Shown in pieces: positions 27,801-44,850 of a DNA stretch of 64,000 nucleotides. Source of the stretch: Siphonodentalium dalli (lineage: Eukaryota; Mollusca; Scaphopoda; Gadilida; Siphonodentaliidae). A program made the position numbers and the translations under genes. How positions within the stretch are numbered: position 1 is the first letter of the stretch; each line of letters starts with the position of its first letter. The DNA is taken from positions 129,065,123 through 129,129,122 of the forward strand of contig CP136069.1 in assembly GCA_032622095.1 (NCBI GenBank), in the 5' to 3' direction. The notes under the pieces are model-generated. The model saw only the letters and a program-made list of their open reading frames with translations, was not told where the DNA came from and searched no databases.

Positions 27801-27868
27801 TCAACCCAGTATTTTGTATGCCAGATTCAGTGATCCGATCAGTTGGAGTACAACTTGATTACAATTGA
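3690..27868 (+). CDS. RABGGTB: Rab geranylgeranyltransferase (GGTase-II) beta subunit, 5'-incomplete, 8 exons
   Basis: Catalytic beta subunit of Rab geranylgeranyltransferase, which with the alpha subunit and Rab escort protein attaches geranylgeranyl groups to C-terminal cysteines of Rab GTPases in the cytosol. Exons seen: 3690-3887, 4740-4845, 11360-11412, 13763-13873, 15062-15173, 19146-19234, 21145-21219, 27731-27868. All junctions are GT-AG and the phases agree, giving 293 residues to a TGA. Family landmarks: [13 protein letters not shown] near the start, the prenyltransferase repeats [27 protein letters not shown] and GGFADRPGD, the zinc ligands Asp (19166) and Cys (19172) in PDVCYSWW, and His (27743) in DPFHTLFG. 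From family knowledge the vertebrate protein has about 331 residues, so roughly 37 N-terminal residues are missing. No matching exon is visible in 1-3689, so it probably lies upstream of the window. Every catalytic element seen is intact, so this looks functional. Confidence 0.96.
3957..4165. mobile_element. MITE family B, copy 1
   Basis: Hairpin-rich: 'gcattctcttatatatg' with 'gagtctcccatagg' and complements. Related copies at 13893-14083 and 18349-18634 share ttaaccct ends and 'cctgaaattttgcgaaaac'. Confidence 0.65.
4325..4560 (+). repeat. Two tandem ~120 bp units
   Basis: Both units hold 'cagtgtta', 'gagggtgaagatccagtgg' and 'atcttgcat', at a spacing of 120 bases. Lies in the intron just before RABGGTB exon b. 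Confidence 0.75.
4740..4845 (+). CDS. RABGGTB: RABGGTB exon b
   Basis: Begins [16 protein letters not shown] after a gtctttcag acceptor and ends at the first base of a split Gly codon (GDKW-G) before gtgaga. The reading frame continues past the donor into the intron without family similarity. Confidence 0.95.
5438..7004. mobile_element. 1.57 kb element with GCCGG-rich inverted ends
   Basis: Left end gtttatacatagccggtgaa with repeated CCGGCGAA motifs; right end ttcgccgggtaatgtataaa. Non-autonomous by appearance; no long frame. A weaker outer inverted pair (4943-4978 with 7016-7050) surrounds it, and a further ~50 bp inverted pair lies at 5104-5154 and 5267-5320. Confidence 0.5.
7437..9224. 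mobile_element. 1.8 kb foldback element with ~770 bp arms
   Basis: Left arm 7437-8211, spacer 8212-8461, right arm 8462-9224, nearly perfect complements with a few substitutions. Ends tcacacggaggaaccgatcc and complement. Arms and spacer encode fragments in matching frames. The minus strand 8229-8301 reads like one C2H2 zinc finger ([18 protein letters not shown]) with the first ligand Cys replaced by Met, preceded in another frame by a Ser/Glu-rich stretch. Likely the remains of a gene trapped in a foldback element. Confidence 0.75.
10051..10507. mobile_element. MITE family C, copy 1
   Basis: Ends ttaaaggccacttaatttt and aaaattaagtgggcctttaa, inverted. Internal ggaggaagctccaaaacatt is shared in opposite orientation with 38551-38993. 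Confidence 0.75.
11360..11412 (+). CDS. RABGGTB: RABGGTB exon c (53 bp)
   Basis: Short exon. After the split Gly codon it encodes [17 protein letters not shown] and ends at gtaagt, with acceptor tttttcacag. It is found only by following the family sequence across the 6.5 kb intron 4846-11359; phases match both neighbours. Confidence 0.93.
11413..12519. other. RABGGTB intron, no recognised features
   Basis: Short frames only; nothing with family similarity. The same holds for 9225-10050, 10508-11359 and 12701-13762. Confidence 0.5.
12520..12700. repeat. tRNA-like fragment / possible SINE with inverted repeat
   Basis: On the minus strand, ggttggggttcaaattcca resembles a tRNA T-arm (B box) followed by acctaatcccc like an acceptor stem. 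An adjacent inverted pair, 12571-12602 with 12634-12664 (caaagtccg... / cggactttg...), flanks it. No full cloverleaf verified. Confidence 0.35.
13763..13873 (+). CDS. RABGGTB: RABGGTB exon d
   Basis: 37 codons, starting [18 protein letters not shown] and ending with a Gly-rich repeat and SESHSGQ. Acceptor gattttttcag, donor gtaagg, phase 0 on both sides. Confidence 0.95.
13893..14083. mobile_element. MITE family B, copy 2
   Basis: Begins 'cctgaaattttgtgaaaacc' just after RABGGTB exon d and ends 'cgtgaaagggttaaa'. Internal arms are complementary around gggagactc. Confidence 0.65.
14330..14880. repeat. Degenerate ~140 bp tandem units (gtgacctctag type)
   Basis: Repeated blocks 'ggtgacctctag', 'catggccgcc' and 'ctttacatgactaaatcc'. 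The same design recurs at 21380-21965. Confidence 0.55.
15062..15173 (+). CDS. RABGGTB: RABGGTB exon e
   Basis: Begins [20 protein letters not shown] and ends LPSGGLN plus the first base of a Gly codon before gtaagg. Its 5' part, with intron sequence before it, is copied in inverted orientation at 15756-16626. Confidence 0.95.
15234..15678. mobile_element. MITE family A, copy 2 (RABGGTB intron)
   Basis: ~445 bp with long inverted ends built from 'gaatgaggtccc', 'gtgaatttagtga' and their complements, ending ctcaggcttg. Lies in the loop between RABGGTB exon e and its inverted copy. Confidence 0.75.
15756..16626 (-). pseudogene. Inverted partial copy of RABGGTB exon e and its upstream intron
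   Basis: Reverse-complement copy of 14958-15121 (intron end, acceptor and the first 20 codons of exon e). It occupies 15756-15833 and 16536-16626 and is split by a 702 bp insertion. The copied exon still reads [20 protein letters not shown] on the minus strand. It stops at the same codon as the breakpoint, where a short local hairpin follows (15733-15776). Confidence 0.85.
15834..16535. mobile_element. 702 bp palindromic element inserted in the inverted exon copy
   Basis: Insertion bounded by ATATT on both sides (15829-15833 and 16536-16540), while the original intron has a single copy, so the target duplication is directly visible. Its right half (about 16358-16530) is a long hairpin with arms such as aacatgatttcatcgggc and complement. 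A second GC-rich hairpin lies at 15910-15965. Confidence 0.75.
16937..17013. mobile_element. 77 bp hairpin MITE
   Basis: Arms ttaacacattcactaccga and its near complement ttggtagtgaacgtgttaa. Confidence 0.6.
17248..18338. mobile_element. 1.09 kb hAT-like non-autonomous element candidate
   Basis: Ends cagggatgtgc and gcacatccctg are inverted, like hAT ends. Flanks actcgg and actcag are nearly but not exactly alike, so the target duplication is uncertain. GC-rich near the right end. No transposase frame. Confidence 0.4.
18349..18634. mobile_element. MITE family B, copy 3
   Basis: Contains both end types ('ggcaccggatctttaaccct' and 'gtcacaaaaggatcaa') and the ~17 bp hairpin arms of the family. 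Confidence 0.65.
19146..19234 (+). CDS. RABGGTB: RABGGTB exon f (zinc-ligand exon)
   Basis: Encodes [18 protein letters not shown] and on to HWIDK. It contains the Asp and Cys zinc ligands of the prenyltransferase beta family (Asp at 19166-19168, Cys at 19172-19174). Acceptor ttattccag, donor gtgaga. Confidence 0.95.
19491..19697 (-). mobile_element. LINE ORF2 C-terminal fragment
   Basis: 69-codon frame with [20 protein letters not shown], a motif typical of the region just past the reverse transcriptase of CR1/Jockey-like LINEs. Truncated at both ends. Confidence 0.55.
19712..19898. mobile_element. Hairpin MITE family D, copy 1
   Basis: Inverted core gggaaatgttcagatatatt / gaacttgttatctgaaaatt and an end 'aaagaaagggtt'. 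Relatives at 63475-63605 and 63776-63950. Confidence 0.65.
19920..20260. repeat. Degenerate ~160 bp units (gataactt type)
   Basis: Blocks 'ttccagatgataactt', 'atgttgacttaa' and related forms, also found at 31090-31560. Confidence 0.45.
20521..20760 (+). mobile_element. LINE ORF fragment (reverse-transcriptase type, uncertain)
   Basis: 79-codon frame ending [20 protein letters not shown] then a Trp-less variant of the 'x-I-W-x-N' LINE motif (ETIFFRNR). Resembles the thumb region of LINE ORF2 proteins; short and diverged. Confidence 0.4.
21145..21219 (+). CDS. RABGGTB: RABGGTB exon g
   Basis: 25 codons, [17 protein letters not shown] to RPGDI, phase 0 on both sides, acceptor attttcag, donor gtaagt. 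Confidence 0.95.
21380..21965. repeat. Degenerate ~140 bp tandem units (gtgacctctag type), second locus
   Basis: Begins with an inverted pair 'gctcaacttgacaaagtcaagtttgagc', noted here as two 11-12 base arms. It then has units with 'ggtgacctctag' and 'tgactaaatcc'. Confidence 0.55.
24843..25160 (-). other. Coding-like fragment inside the 4.9 kb element
   Basis: Minus-strand GC-rich stretch. One frame reads [20 protein letters not shown] and the next frame upstream is Ser/Asp-rich, so a shifted coding remnant is possible. Not recognised. Confidence 0.25.
25285..25800. repeat. Three tandem ~175 bp units
   Basis: Each unit has 'gttctgggtggggaag' or close variant, 'ctcttccccacggtgcagtg', 'gcccacatctccac', 'ctggaatcgtaatacc' and 'ccactccttcaccggt'. 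A diverged single unit lies at 24540-24720. Confidence 0.85.
26588..26690. repeat. Terminus-to-terminus junction segment
   Basis: The left part matches the complement of the element's left end (gggcttctccttggcgg); the right part matches the complement of its right end (tttccttaagggaagcccg). The two ends are fused around an AT-rich core that elsewhere occurs at 26915-26945. Confidence 0.6.
27731..27868 (+). CDS. RABGGTB: RABGGTB last coding exon
   Basis: Begins [19 protein letters not shown], contains the His zinc ligand, and ends VGVQLDYN followed by TGA. A MITE starts only 22 bases after the stop codon, so the 3' UTR is probably made partly of that element. The nearest plain AATAAA signals are more than 1 kb downstream. 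Confidence 0.95.
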   Translation, partial: VDPFHTLFGIAGLSLLGDERIKPVNPVFCMPDSVIRSVGVQLDYN

Positions 27869-27890
27869 AATCCTAAAGAAAGTTCCAAGA

Positions 27891-28343
27891 CAAGCCTGAG
27901 TTTAGTGTGCCTGTCATTTGCAGAATGAGGTCCCCAGAGGGTGAATTTAGTGGTGCTATACTGCATAGCAGGCTAGCATCACCAAATTCACCCTTTGGGG
28001 ACCTCATTCAGCATGGCCTCATCTGCTATGGGAGACATAGACTCAGATTGAAGTTCCCAAATGGTGAATTTTGTGATGTACACCCATTGGGAACCTCGAT
28101 TATGCAATGTGTCATCTGCCAATTTTGGAATATAGAAAAACGAAACTAAAAAAGAAATATAATCTATGTGAAGAAGTTTCTATAGAAATTTGATGTTAAA
28201 GAAACTTTCCAGAGAAGATGAGGCCTAAGCAGAATGATGTCCCCAGAGGGTGAATTTAGTTATGCTAGCCCGGGATAGTGTCACTAAATTCACACTCAGG
28301 GGACCTCATTCTGCAAATGACAGACACGCTATAATCAGACTTG
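27891..28343. mobile_element. MITE family A, copy 3 (RABGGTB 3' UTR)
   Basis: Starts caagcctgagtttagtgtgc and ends cagacttg. Inverted ends of ~130 bp each hold further internal palindromes. Sits 22 bases after the RABGGTB stop. Confidence 0.8.
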
Positions 28344-30222
28344 GCCCAAGAGGAGCAATGTTTTCTCAGATGGTGTCAGAGTTTGAACAGCAGCCAACTT
28401 CAGCCCGAGAAAAAATTGTAGCAATATTGCTGACTCCAATCTGCAGGGCCAGGTTTATTAGCATCATTAACCCTTTGAACCCTGACATCCTGAATGTTAA
28501 ATGCTCCCCACCCGAGGCGCCTGACGTTAAATAGTGTTTCGGACGACGAAACTCGTACTGCCCTTTAACTGGGTCATATATACATGTATAGACGCTCAAA
28601 TATACGGCATTTTGCTATGCTAACCGAACTAGTGTGTGATGAAATATGGCACAATGTATTTCAACGAGTCATTCTATTCCACGTTCAATATACATGAAGA
28701 TTATATTGCGGCTTCGCTCTATATATCTATAATGAAATTCTTATCCTTTGCCTGCGATAAAATGCGTTTCTCAAAATGCAACTCTGTGCATGTGCGACGA
28801 AACAGACCGCCTGTCACCAATTTGGCTGCTAAAGTCAGAGATATGAACATGTGACTCATTCGTGCAAAGTTTATAGATGCACAATTCTAGTTAATTTGCA
28901 CTTTGATCGTGAAATATCTGACTGAAATGTTCATCTGAACAAGAAATAAATTGATTTCCTATAGAAACATGACTCAAAATTTTTGTATTTGAGGCATCAA
29001 AGTTGTGTATAACATTAACAAAGGTATAACATTAGCACAGATGCACATTTTAAGAGCTGAGAACGCAGCACATGAATGCCCTTTATTTGTAATTGTCCCA
29101 CTTTTTCCTTCACAACTTCCTCACAAATGAGTTTGTTTGTGCATAACATGATTGCAGGCGACAAATTTAAGAATTTGACATGATTTTTCAACTAAAACAT
29201 TTCGGAATTAATATACATGTAAATCACATCACCAGGGAGTAGGGTGGCGATGTCAGATCACGTCAACGGGTGTTAGGCGACATTTGATATTAAGTGTTAA
29301 AGAGTTAAAAAGGGAGACTGTACCTAAATCCAGCCATTGTATAAGCCATATCCTACTCTATTCAACAGAAAATATGCAACATATGAATGAATGTGAGTCA
29401 GTGATGAGTGCAAAATACACTAATTTACTTTATGAACAATGTAAGAAAACATTGTAATTATAATGAAAATGAATAAATGGCTAAGGCTTTTACTCATTTT
29501 CGTTATAGTTATCAGGTTGTTATATGTGGTTCTTTGTGTGTGTGAGTTGGGTATATAGTAGGAGTTAGCCCCATAAGTGGCTAGATTACGTAAAGATGAA
29601 AAAAAGCATCATGATCATGATTCATATTTATTACATCGTTCCATAAACATTTACACTGTTTTGTTATGTTATTTACAAATAAATTATCACAAAAAATTTG
29701 CAAACCTGATTCTAGCCATTCTTTCCTCCAACCATTTACACATGACAAGCTTTCATACATCATTCATACATGCAGTGGGCTCTTAATATTATAAAATCAT
29801 ACCCCTTAATAACTCCATATTCCATTAGTTTTTCATTCCGATGTCAATACAAAATACTTTGATAATATTGTGCAATTGTTGCTTGCAATTTAAAGTCCAA
29901 AAACTACCTATGAAACATTGGATGATAGAAAACATAATTGATGCCACTGCTGTAAATATTCCTACTCTTGCTGCACTGAAGTCTTTATATAATGGTTTCA
30001 TTTTATTGAGTTAGCAGTTAGTGTGCATTGTCTGAAAATGTTTCTCTTAAATAGCTGTGATAGGTATCATGATTATTTTATTATGTCATATGAAATGGAA
30101 GTACAATTTTCCCCATTTCATATAACGAATAGAAGCATGTAAGAGCCAAGTCACTCTGTAGCTGAATAGCCATCTAGCTGCCGTATTTCCACTGCCATAC
30201 TTTATCCGGATAAAAGATTACA
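28344..30222. other. RABGGTB-MORN5 intergenic region
   Basis: Convergent 3' ends. A possible ~840 bp element with weak 'taaccctttgaac' type ends spans about 28468-29306. Otherwise AT-rich sequence without recognised genes. Confidence 0.4.
30077..30082 (-). promoter_or_regulatory. Candidate MORN5 poly(A) signal
   Basis: AATAAA on the minus strand about 140 bases downstream of the MORN5 stop codon. Plausible by position only. Confidence 0.45.
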
Positions 30223-38233
<8,011 letters not shown>

Positions 38234-38550
38234 TTTGAATGCTTTGGTTGCTGTCATAGAAACTAGCGAACTTCCGGTTTATAAATTACGAAACGGAACT
38301 GTTTACGAAACGAATCACAATTATGTTCGCGGACAACTCATTCAGCAAGCTCACGGTTGAGATAACTTGAGAACTTAAGATAAGATCGATTGGTATCACA
38401 GAGAAATGGTTACATGATTCCGAAATCGATTCATGACTGATATGTCTGTTTCTAACTAAGTCCTATTCGTTATGCAGGAATGGTCGTAAGAGATCTGGTG
38501 GGGGCACCTGTTCATATACACAGTACATGTATACCGCAGTGGTATTGTGT

Positions 38551-38993
38551 TTAAAGGCCCATTTAATATTTGAGTCACCGATTTTTTATAGTGCCTGGAT
38601 ATATGGTTTTAATAACAATATATGACATAAAATATGATTAAAATACTATAATTCATCACCATTTGGAACATCTGTCTCAGAAGGTGCCCATAGAGTAATA
38701 TAAAATGGCTGAAATTACAGAAACATTTCCCCGTGTCGCTCCCAGAATGCAACAGAATTCAAACTAAGATATAGTTATTCCCCTTCCATTAAAAATTATA
38801 GACTTTGCAGTACAGTTCAGATGAAACTTAAGCACAGAAAACATGGGTATCTCAACAAATACAACATGTTCACAGTTTATAATACAATGTTTTGGAGCTT
38901 CCTCTTTCAAATGGTAGGCCTCTAGGCCTATATAATATGGCATATATTTTAAATATTGTGATCACGGGGTTCGAAAATTAATTGGGCCTTTAA
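38551..38993. mobile_element. MITE family C, copy 2
   Basis: Ends ttaaaggcccatttaat and attgggcctttaa. Inverted with respect to copy 1, ~75-80% alike by eye. Lies just upstream of MORN5. Confidence 0.75.
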
Positions 38994-39185
38994 TGTTAGA
39001 TCTGACTTGATACATAACGATTTGGAGATGTGTTGTGTTGATTTAAATACTTCTACCTAAAAAAAAACTAAACCCATCTTACTATTATACTATGTGTAGC
39101 GGCCGCGTTGTAAATATAGAAGGCCGATGACTTCTCTGATCGAGAGGTCTAGATATCTTGGTCACGGTCGTTAGACGCTTTGTGT

Positions 39186-39243
39186 GATCACCGAAGTTAC
39201 TACCTGGATGGGTGACCGATGGCCTGAGATTTCGGGTGCTGCC
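39186..39243 (+). repeat. 5S rRNA-like fragment (possible SINE3/LINE 5' part)
   Basis: gatcaccgaagtta, then ctacctggatgggtgaccg, then a cctgag...ttcgggtgctgcc end. These match the middle and 3' third of animal 5S rRNA, including the C box, with ~20 bases missing between two GTTA words. No full 5S gene: the 5' third is not recognisable. Confidence 0.6.
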
Positions 39244-39299
39244 AACTTTCGGTGCTACTCCTGCACTTCTCTCTCTCGTTCTGTTACACTATGCATTGA

Positions 39300-39662
39300 C
39301 TATCGACATCCAAAGCATGCAGTACGAATTCTTTAGAAAATTGGAATCAGTTTGTACGGAAAAGGAATTAATCGGAGAAGAGACGCTTATCATCCATGGT
39401 GATTTTAATTCTGACATATCTCCTGACAGAACATACTCCTTGATATAATAGCCTTAAATCTATGAAGGACATGTATGAGCTATCTCCGCTAATAGCACGA
39501 CTCGACGAGGGTAAGCTAACTAGCACGTCTGCTGCTAACATCGATTTGGTGTTTCAACTGACCCAGTTAATTATAGAGAGAGTGCATGGGGTGATCAATT
39601 TTGGTTTGAGTTATCACAGTTTGATTTATATACTGTTCCCAAAAGAAAACGTCAATTTATAG
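39300..39662 (+). mobile_element. LINE endonuclease fragment (frameshifted)
   Basis: Frame 1 has LIGEETLIIHGDFNSDIS, containing the GDFN motif of LINE endonucleases. Frame 2 (39462-39662) has KDMYELSPLIARL, then ANIDLVFQLTQL, then a LSYHSLIYI variant of the conserved SDHS motif, with the catalytic Asp changed to Tyr. Broken between 39448 and 39462. Lies directly after the 5S-like fragment. Confidence 0.65.
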
Positions 39663-40290
39663 GCAGCCATAACAGGAAGTAACTGTTACCTATACCTAAA
39701 CACCCACAAATGACAATGCAGCCACGACAGGAATGCATATACTTCCCATATACACCCATGGCTACAAGGAAACTTCATCTATATCAGCTAACGACCATCC
39801 AGATACACTCCAGGTGTGTATATACAATTCAGCATTCATGACCATAGTCATTATATGTACACAACGCACTACCCATAAGCACTTCCTATTTATTCATATA
39901 TACCCCACACCATGACCATACAGCCAACACATGTATATATACATATACACCCATCCATGATAGAAAAAAGTCACCCAATGTACACTTGTATATCCAGATA
40001 TGACCACACAGTGACGTCACTCCATATATACACAATCACAACTATGGCTATGTAACTACTCTCTTTGTAGCTGTACGCCACTTCAATGACCGTACAGCTA
40101 CTACATGTATACCTATTCACGTCATATATGACCATATACACTTCCTATGAATTTCACCACATACAACCACTATGACCATATAGGGATCCATTGTATAAAT
40201 ATTTATGATCATGCAACTCCAGGTATACCTATTCATCACATATGACCACAGTCACTCCATGGCTGCCAATTTGACACATAATATGGTCCA
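39663..40290. repeat. Degenerate tatacac/ccatgacc low-complexity tract
   Basis: Irregular repeats of 'catgaccata', 'tatacaccc' and 'acatgtatata'. No gene. Confidence 0.6.
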
Positions 40291-41597
40291 TATCAATTCC
40301 GCTTCAAAGTTCTGCCCATTGCCGTTCAAAAACATGGCCAGAATCCCAAAAGACTTTTCTGGCAAAATTCCATAAATATCTATCACTCATATACCATATG
40401 CTTCGAAATTCTTATAAATCCACTTAGTTCGGGCGAATTATATCGCATGCTTATGAAGAAATCTCAGGAGCCATCATTGACGCCCTCATGTTCAAAACAC
40501 CACGAGTGGGACGAGGAAGGTGACACAAAATGGATATCATACCTTTCCCCCGACGACATATCGGCGTTAACTATCGATAAAATTTCCCCGGCGACATAAC
40601 AGGTTGCGATGATGTTACATGTACCTTCGATGCTGATTGCAGTGACAATTATTACGAGTCAGACGAAGATATCAACCAGAGTGACAAATTTTCATACGAT
40701 AATCGGCAGCGGTTCATAATTATATGTGTTTCATTGAATATTAAATAATGTACCCAATATTCATGGAAAATTGTATTTTATTTTCAAATATGGAACCCAT
40801 TTTCGCGGCCATCATATATCATAAGTGGCAAATACTTCTCTCATATACAGTACAGTCTTTGGTGAGCGATTAATTGATATTTTCTCACGTATATAACTTA
40901 ATAACCATCTTCATATATATAGTGAAAATGTGATTATATACTCAACACCTCAATTTCCTTCAGAGGTTTTAGCCGAAATATGTAGCGTGAAATATAAGCG
41001 CATTACTTACTATACACGTTGTTGGTTTTGAACCATACTGTTTTTTTTTTCTCGCAAGGTTTCGACTATATTTACACAGAACTAGCATGAAGATCTATGG
41101 AGTTTGAGTCTTCATCAGAGGCACGCGCGGCCTTATATATGCCTATGAATTGGTATTTACACTATATGTGTATGTACTCATTTTTTCTACAATTTAACTC
41201 TCTATTAGAAGAGTGTTTACAGGATATTTGGTTCAGATCAGTTTGCCCACGGTGTGTGCGTAAAACTGTGTTTATTTATCGTTATTCACCCATATGGGAC
41301 CTCCCATGCATTTACCGAGAACAACCGAGAACAAGTCTAAAATTAATAATTAAGTCAATTATATAGTGTATATATCAATCTTAAGTGAATATTATACCAT
41401 ATTTGACATTTTAAATGACATATATGTAGTTATTATGGGTATATACCGAGAAGATGAAACATCGCGAAGCCGCCGTGCTTGTTCTCGGTTGGCGGTAACA
41501 CAAAGGCACAAGCCGTGCCTCTAGATGTGTTAATTAACTAAGTACTTTCTGCATCATGACGGTCGTCCATTTGCACAAAAAAAAACAAACAAACAAA
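40290..41597. other. Gene-free stretch
   Basis: A plus-strand frame near 40305-40600 (e.g. YRMLMKKSQEPSLTPSCSKH) stays open for ~98 codons but has no recognised family and no good start; it could be transposon debris. Nothing else seen. Confidence 0.3.
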
Positions 41598-42380
41598 GTC
41601 CAATAACTCTGCTGAAAATATCCGGCCGGACCTGGTTTGCGAACTCGTTCTAGATACTGGTCATGTGAACTCATATACCAAAAATCTTTGAATTCAGTTG
41701 ACATTTGTGGAAATTAGCCCTGTGGCGTCGTCTATTTGATATTTGGAAAATTCGACAAAAATAATAAACAATGTCCAATAACTCCGGTAAAATATCCGGC
41801 CGGACCTGGCTTGCGAACCCTTTCTAGGTAATGGTTAGGTGAACTCATATTCCAAATATCATTTAAATCCGTTGAGATGTGTGGAAATGAGCCCTGTGGT
41901 GTCGTCTATTTGCTATTTGGTAAATTCGACAAAAATAATAAACCAAGTCCAATAACTCCGGTAGAAATATCCGGCCGGACCTGGCTTGCGAACACATTCT
42001 AGGTAATGGTCAGGTGAACTCATAAACCACAAATCTTTGAAATACGTGTACATTTGTTCAAGTTATGACTCTTACAAATTCGGGGCGGACGGACGGACGT
42101 CATGATCTAGGGCATGGTAATTCCAATAAAGGTCCATAACTCTGGTAAAACTTGGCGGGCGAAACCAAAATTCGAACTAAACCTGTATTTTGGCTATAGT
42201 AAACTCATATACCAAATTTCATTCCAATCAGTTCAGACCAATTACTTAAGTGATCATCCGGAAACGAAAACATAGAGCGAATTCCAACAAAAAGGGCCGT
42301 AACAAGTTGAAAATTGGCGGGCGGAACCCAAATTGGACCTATACATGTATGTTGGGTTAGTATAGTGGTATATGACCATT
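41598..42380 (+). repeat. ~174 bp tandem satellite units
   Basis: Unit starts 'gtccaataactc' at 41598, 41773 and 41947 (spacings 175 and 174), each with 'atccggccggacctgg' and 'ctaggtaatggt' or close variants. Two more diverged units follow. Contains 'cggacggacggacg'. Confidence 0.85.
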
Positions 42381-42792
42381 ACCGTTTTGTGAATTTGATA
42401 AAAGAGGGATATATATATTCCAAAATCATATTTTACACAAATTATTGAAAATCAGTGTGTCGCACTAATTCTGTATTATACATATAATTTATCCAGGAGA
42501 ATGATTAATCATGACAAATTATATCTATTTCCCATGTTCTTCTTCTTGGTGATGGATTTGCAAACTTTTTTGATTTTTTCACATTTACCTTATGTCCCTT
42601 TAAAAGATAGAATTTGTATGAAAAACAGACAAAATAAACTATGTAACATATTCTAAAATGTCAACGTTTTCTAGTCCAGTTCGTTGAACATAAATATTCC
42701 ATCCTTCTGTCTATAGTACATAGGAGGTTGATGGAAAAGATGTATCACATTAAACATTAGCTAAATAATGTACCATGCAGGAGAGTGTTGTA

Positions 42793-43281
42793 TTAAAGGT
42801 ACTCAATCCGATAAAACTCCTCTCAATTACTATTTCAATGGCTTCGGGGGTCAAAAATATTTGATTCGAGTCGAGGAAGCCACCCATCAAAGCTCAGATT
42901 TTTTAGATATCGATTTTAGAAATCTATTATTTTTCATTATCGGGAATACTTTCTGGCCCAGAACACAGTCAAAATTGCGTTATTATTACCACTTTATTTT
43001 AGAGTTATCCATCCTTGTCTGTTTGAATAGTGTTTTTGGTGTACACATCTCGAGCATATTACGAAGCTGAATGCAATTATTAGTACTCATCTCGAGAAAA
43101 TAACAAATTTCAAAAATCAATATATAATAACTCTGAGCTTTGTTTGATGGGTTCCTCGACTCGAATCAAATATTTTTTACCCTAAAAGCCAAAGAAATAG
43201 TAATATAGGACCCTCTGATCGGATTGTTGTTGTTGGAATCTGTTGAGATGGGGACCCTCTGATCGGATTGAGTACCTTTAA
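42793..43281. mobile_element. MITE family E, copy 2
   Basis: Same ends as copy 1. Carries an extra partial repeat of 'gaccctctgatcggatt' near its right end. Confidence 0.8.
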
Positions 43282-44267
43282 TTGCGATATGTTGTCCCTA
43301 ACCTTTTACGCCCAAAGCTCGGTTTTTAATGAAATAAGTATGTTTCACTCAATACGCCTTCATTCTTAGGAAATGGTCAGATGGTCAGAGGATATCATGT
43401 GTACGTCCGTGTCACAGAGGGGAATCACGTCGTTTCGATGTTGGGGAGTATCACGCATTCAAATTGTGCAAACGCACAAAAACACATTATGTGAGGAACT
43501 GACACAAAACACAGCATTTTGACCGCTACCACTCATGCCAGTTTATTTTTAAAACAAGTTGATACCTTGTTTGTTCGGAAGTACTCAGCAGTTTTCTGTA
43601 ACATTCTGACAAAAGTTACCAGTCGGAGGTTGGTGGAATACACAAATCCATACTTCTGGGAGAATCCTTCGACTGACAACTTTGGTCAGATTAATGTTTG
43701 AGCGTGCAAATAACATTTCTGTGAGGTTGGACACAAATGGATTACATGTATCAGCTTGTTTGGAAAATGTATAGCATATGTTCGTAGCTGTCAAAATACT
43801 ATATATATATATATTGTATCTCACGTGACTTTGTTATTGAAATCAAGCTTTCCGATTGGTTGGCTACTCGACTCTATTAGTCGTAGTTGTATACTACGCC
43901 TTCAAGTCTCTCCCATCGTGCACTATGCATATGTAGTTTTGACTACTAAAAATAGTAACGAACACTACATCAAACTTTGTTCTGAAACTACTTGTTATTT
44001 GGCCGCTGATCCAAATTAAAGCTTCAGTAAGGCGAACATCAATTGTCTGAACTTAGTAAAAGTTGAAAATAGTAGTTTCCTACTGCTAAATCAAAATTAC
44101 AAAGAATTAATTAAAAAACAAAAAAACAAACAAACCTGAACAAAGAGGAATTAAATTTTTTTTTTTTTTTTTTTTACATATTATTTCTTTTTCTTTTAAA
44201 ACAAATGGTGTTTGCCCACTGGTTTGCCTTTAATTTCTGCATTTGTTCGATACAATATAATAATTAG
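43282..44267. other. Gene-free stretch with poly-T tract
   Basis: A long T run at ~44158-44175 and a short inverted pair near 43610-43686. No gene recognised. Confidence 0.4.
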
Positions 44268-44394
44268 AGCATGACTTGTCGTGAAATACGCCGATATAGT
44301 GCATAGTGCGGTTGTGTAGTTCACTCCGCTTCGCGTCGTGAACTACACAACCTCACTATGCACTATATCGGCGTATTTCACTCCAAGCCATGCT
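44268..44394. mobile_element. 127 bp near-perfect hairpin MITE
   Basis: Arms of ~57 bases (atacgccgatatagtgcata... with complement tatgcactatatcggcgtat) around a short CGCTTCGCG-type loop. Only a few mismatches. Confidence 0.85.
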
Positions 44395-44850
44395 CTATTT
44401 ATTAAATAATATATCATCCTAGTTTATTACCTTTTCCTCGTTTCTGATCGCGTTTGCGATCGCCTCGGCCATTTTGAATAGTGATACTCGTCAACAGGAA
44501 ACCACACAATTCTCCACTGTGTGTGTGCGGCCGGTTGGAATGTGTGAGTTGGGTAAATTGAGCATCACTGAGAAAACTGGAAAGCCTGTTCCAAGTACAC
44601 TCCAACCAACGGGTTAAGAAACACGTTTTGTGTCGGCGGATGCATTCATTTATTAAATACACCAACGAAAAAAACACTGATTATTTCAAAAATGTATTCA
44701 TGATTCTGAATTTGTTTTGTTTGTGAATATATTATGTAATGCACAAAAGAACATGTTTGAGTTAAGTCTACTATATATTTTGAGACTTCCGTATATATAT
44801 ATATATATATGTATAGACGCTATAGACTCGAAAACGGCTGGACCAATTGA

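Noticed and set aside
38247..38263. RFX X-box-like palindrome just upstream of MORN5
   Set aside because: GTTGCT and AGAAAC half sites are present but the spacer is 5 bases and both halves have mismatches. The family is ciliary, so it is tempting but too weak.
39111..39243. Complete 5S rRNA gene
   Set aside because: Only the middle and 3' part match; the 5' third and ~20 internal bases are missing.
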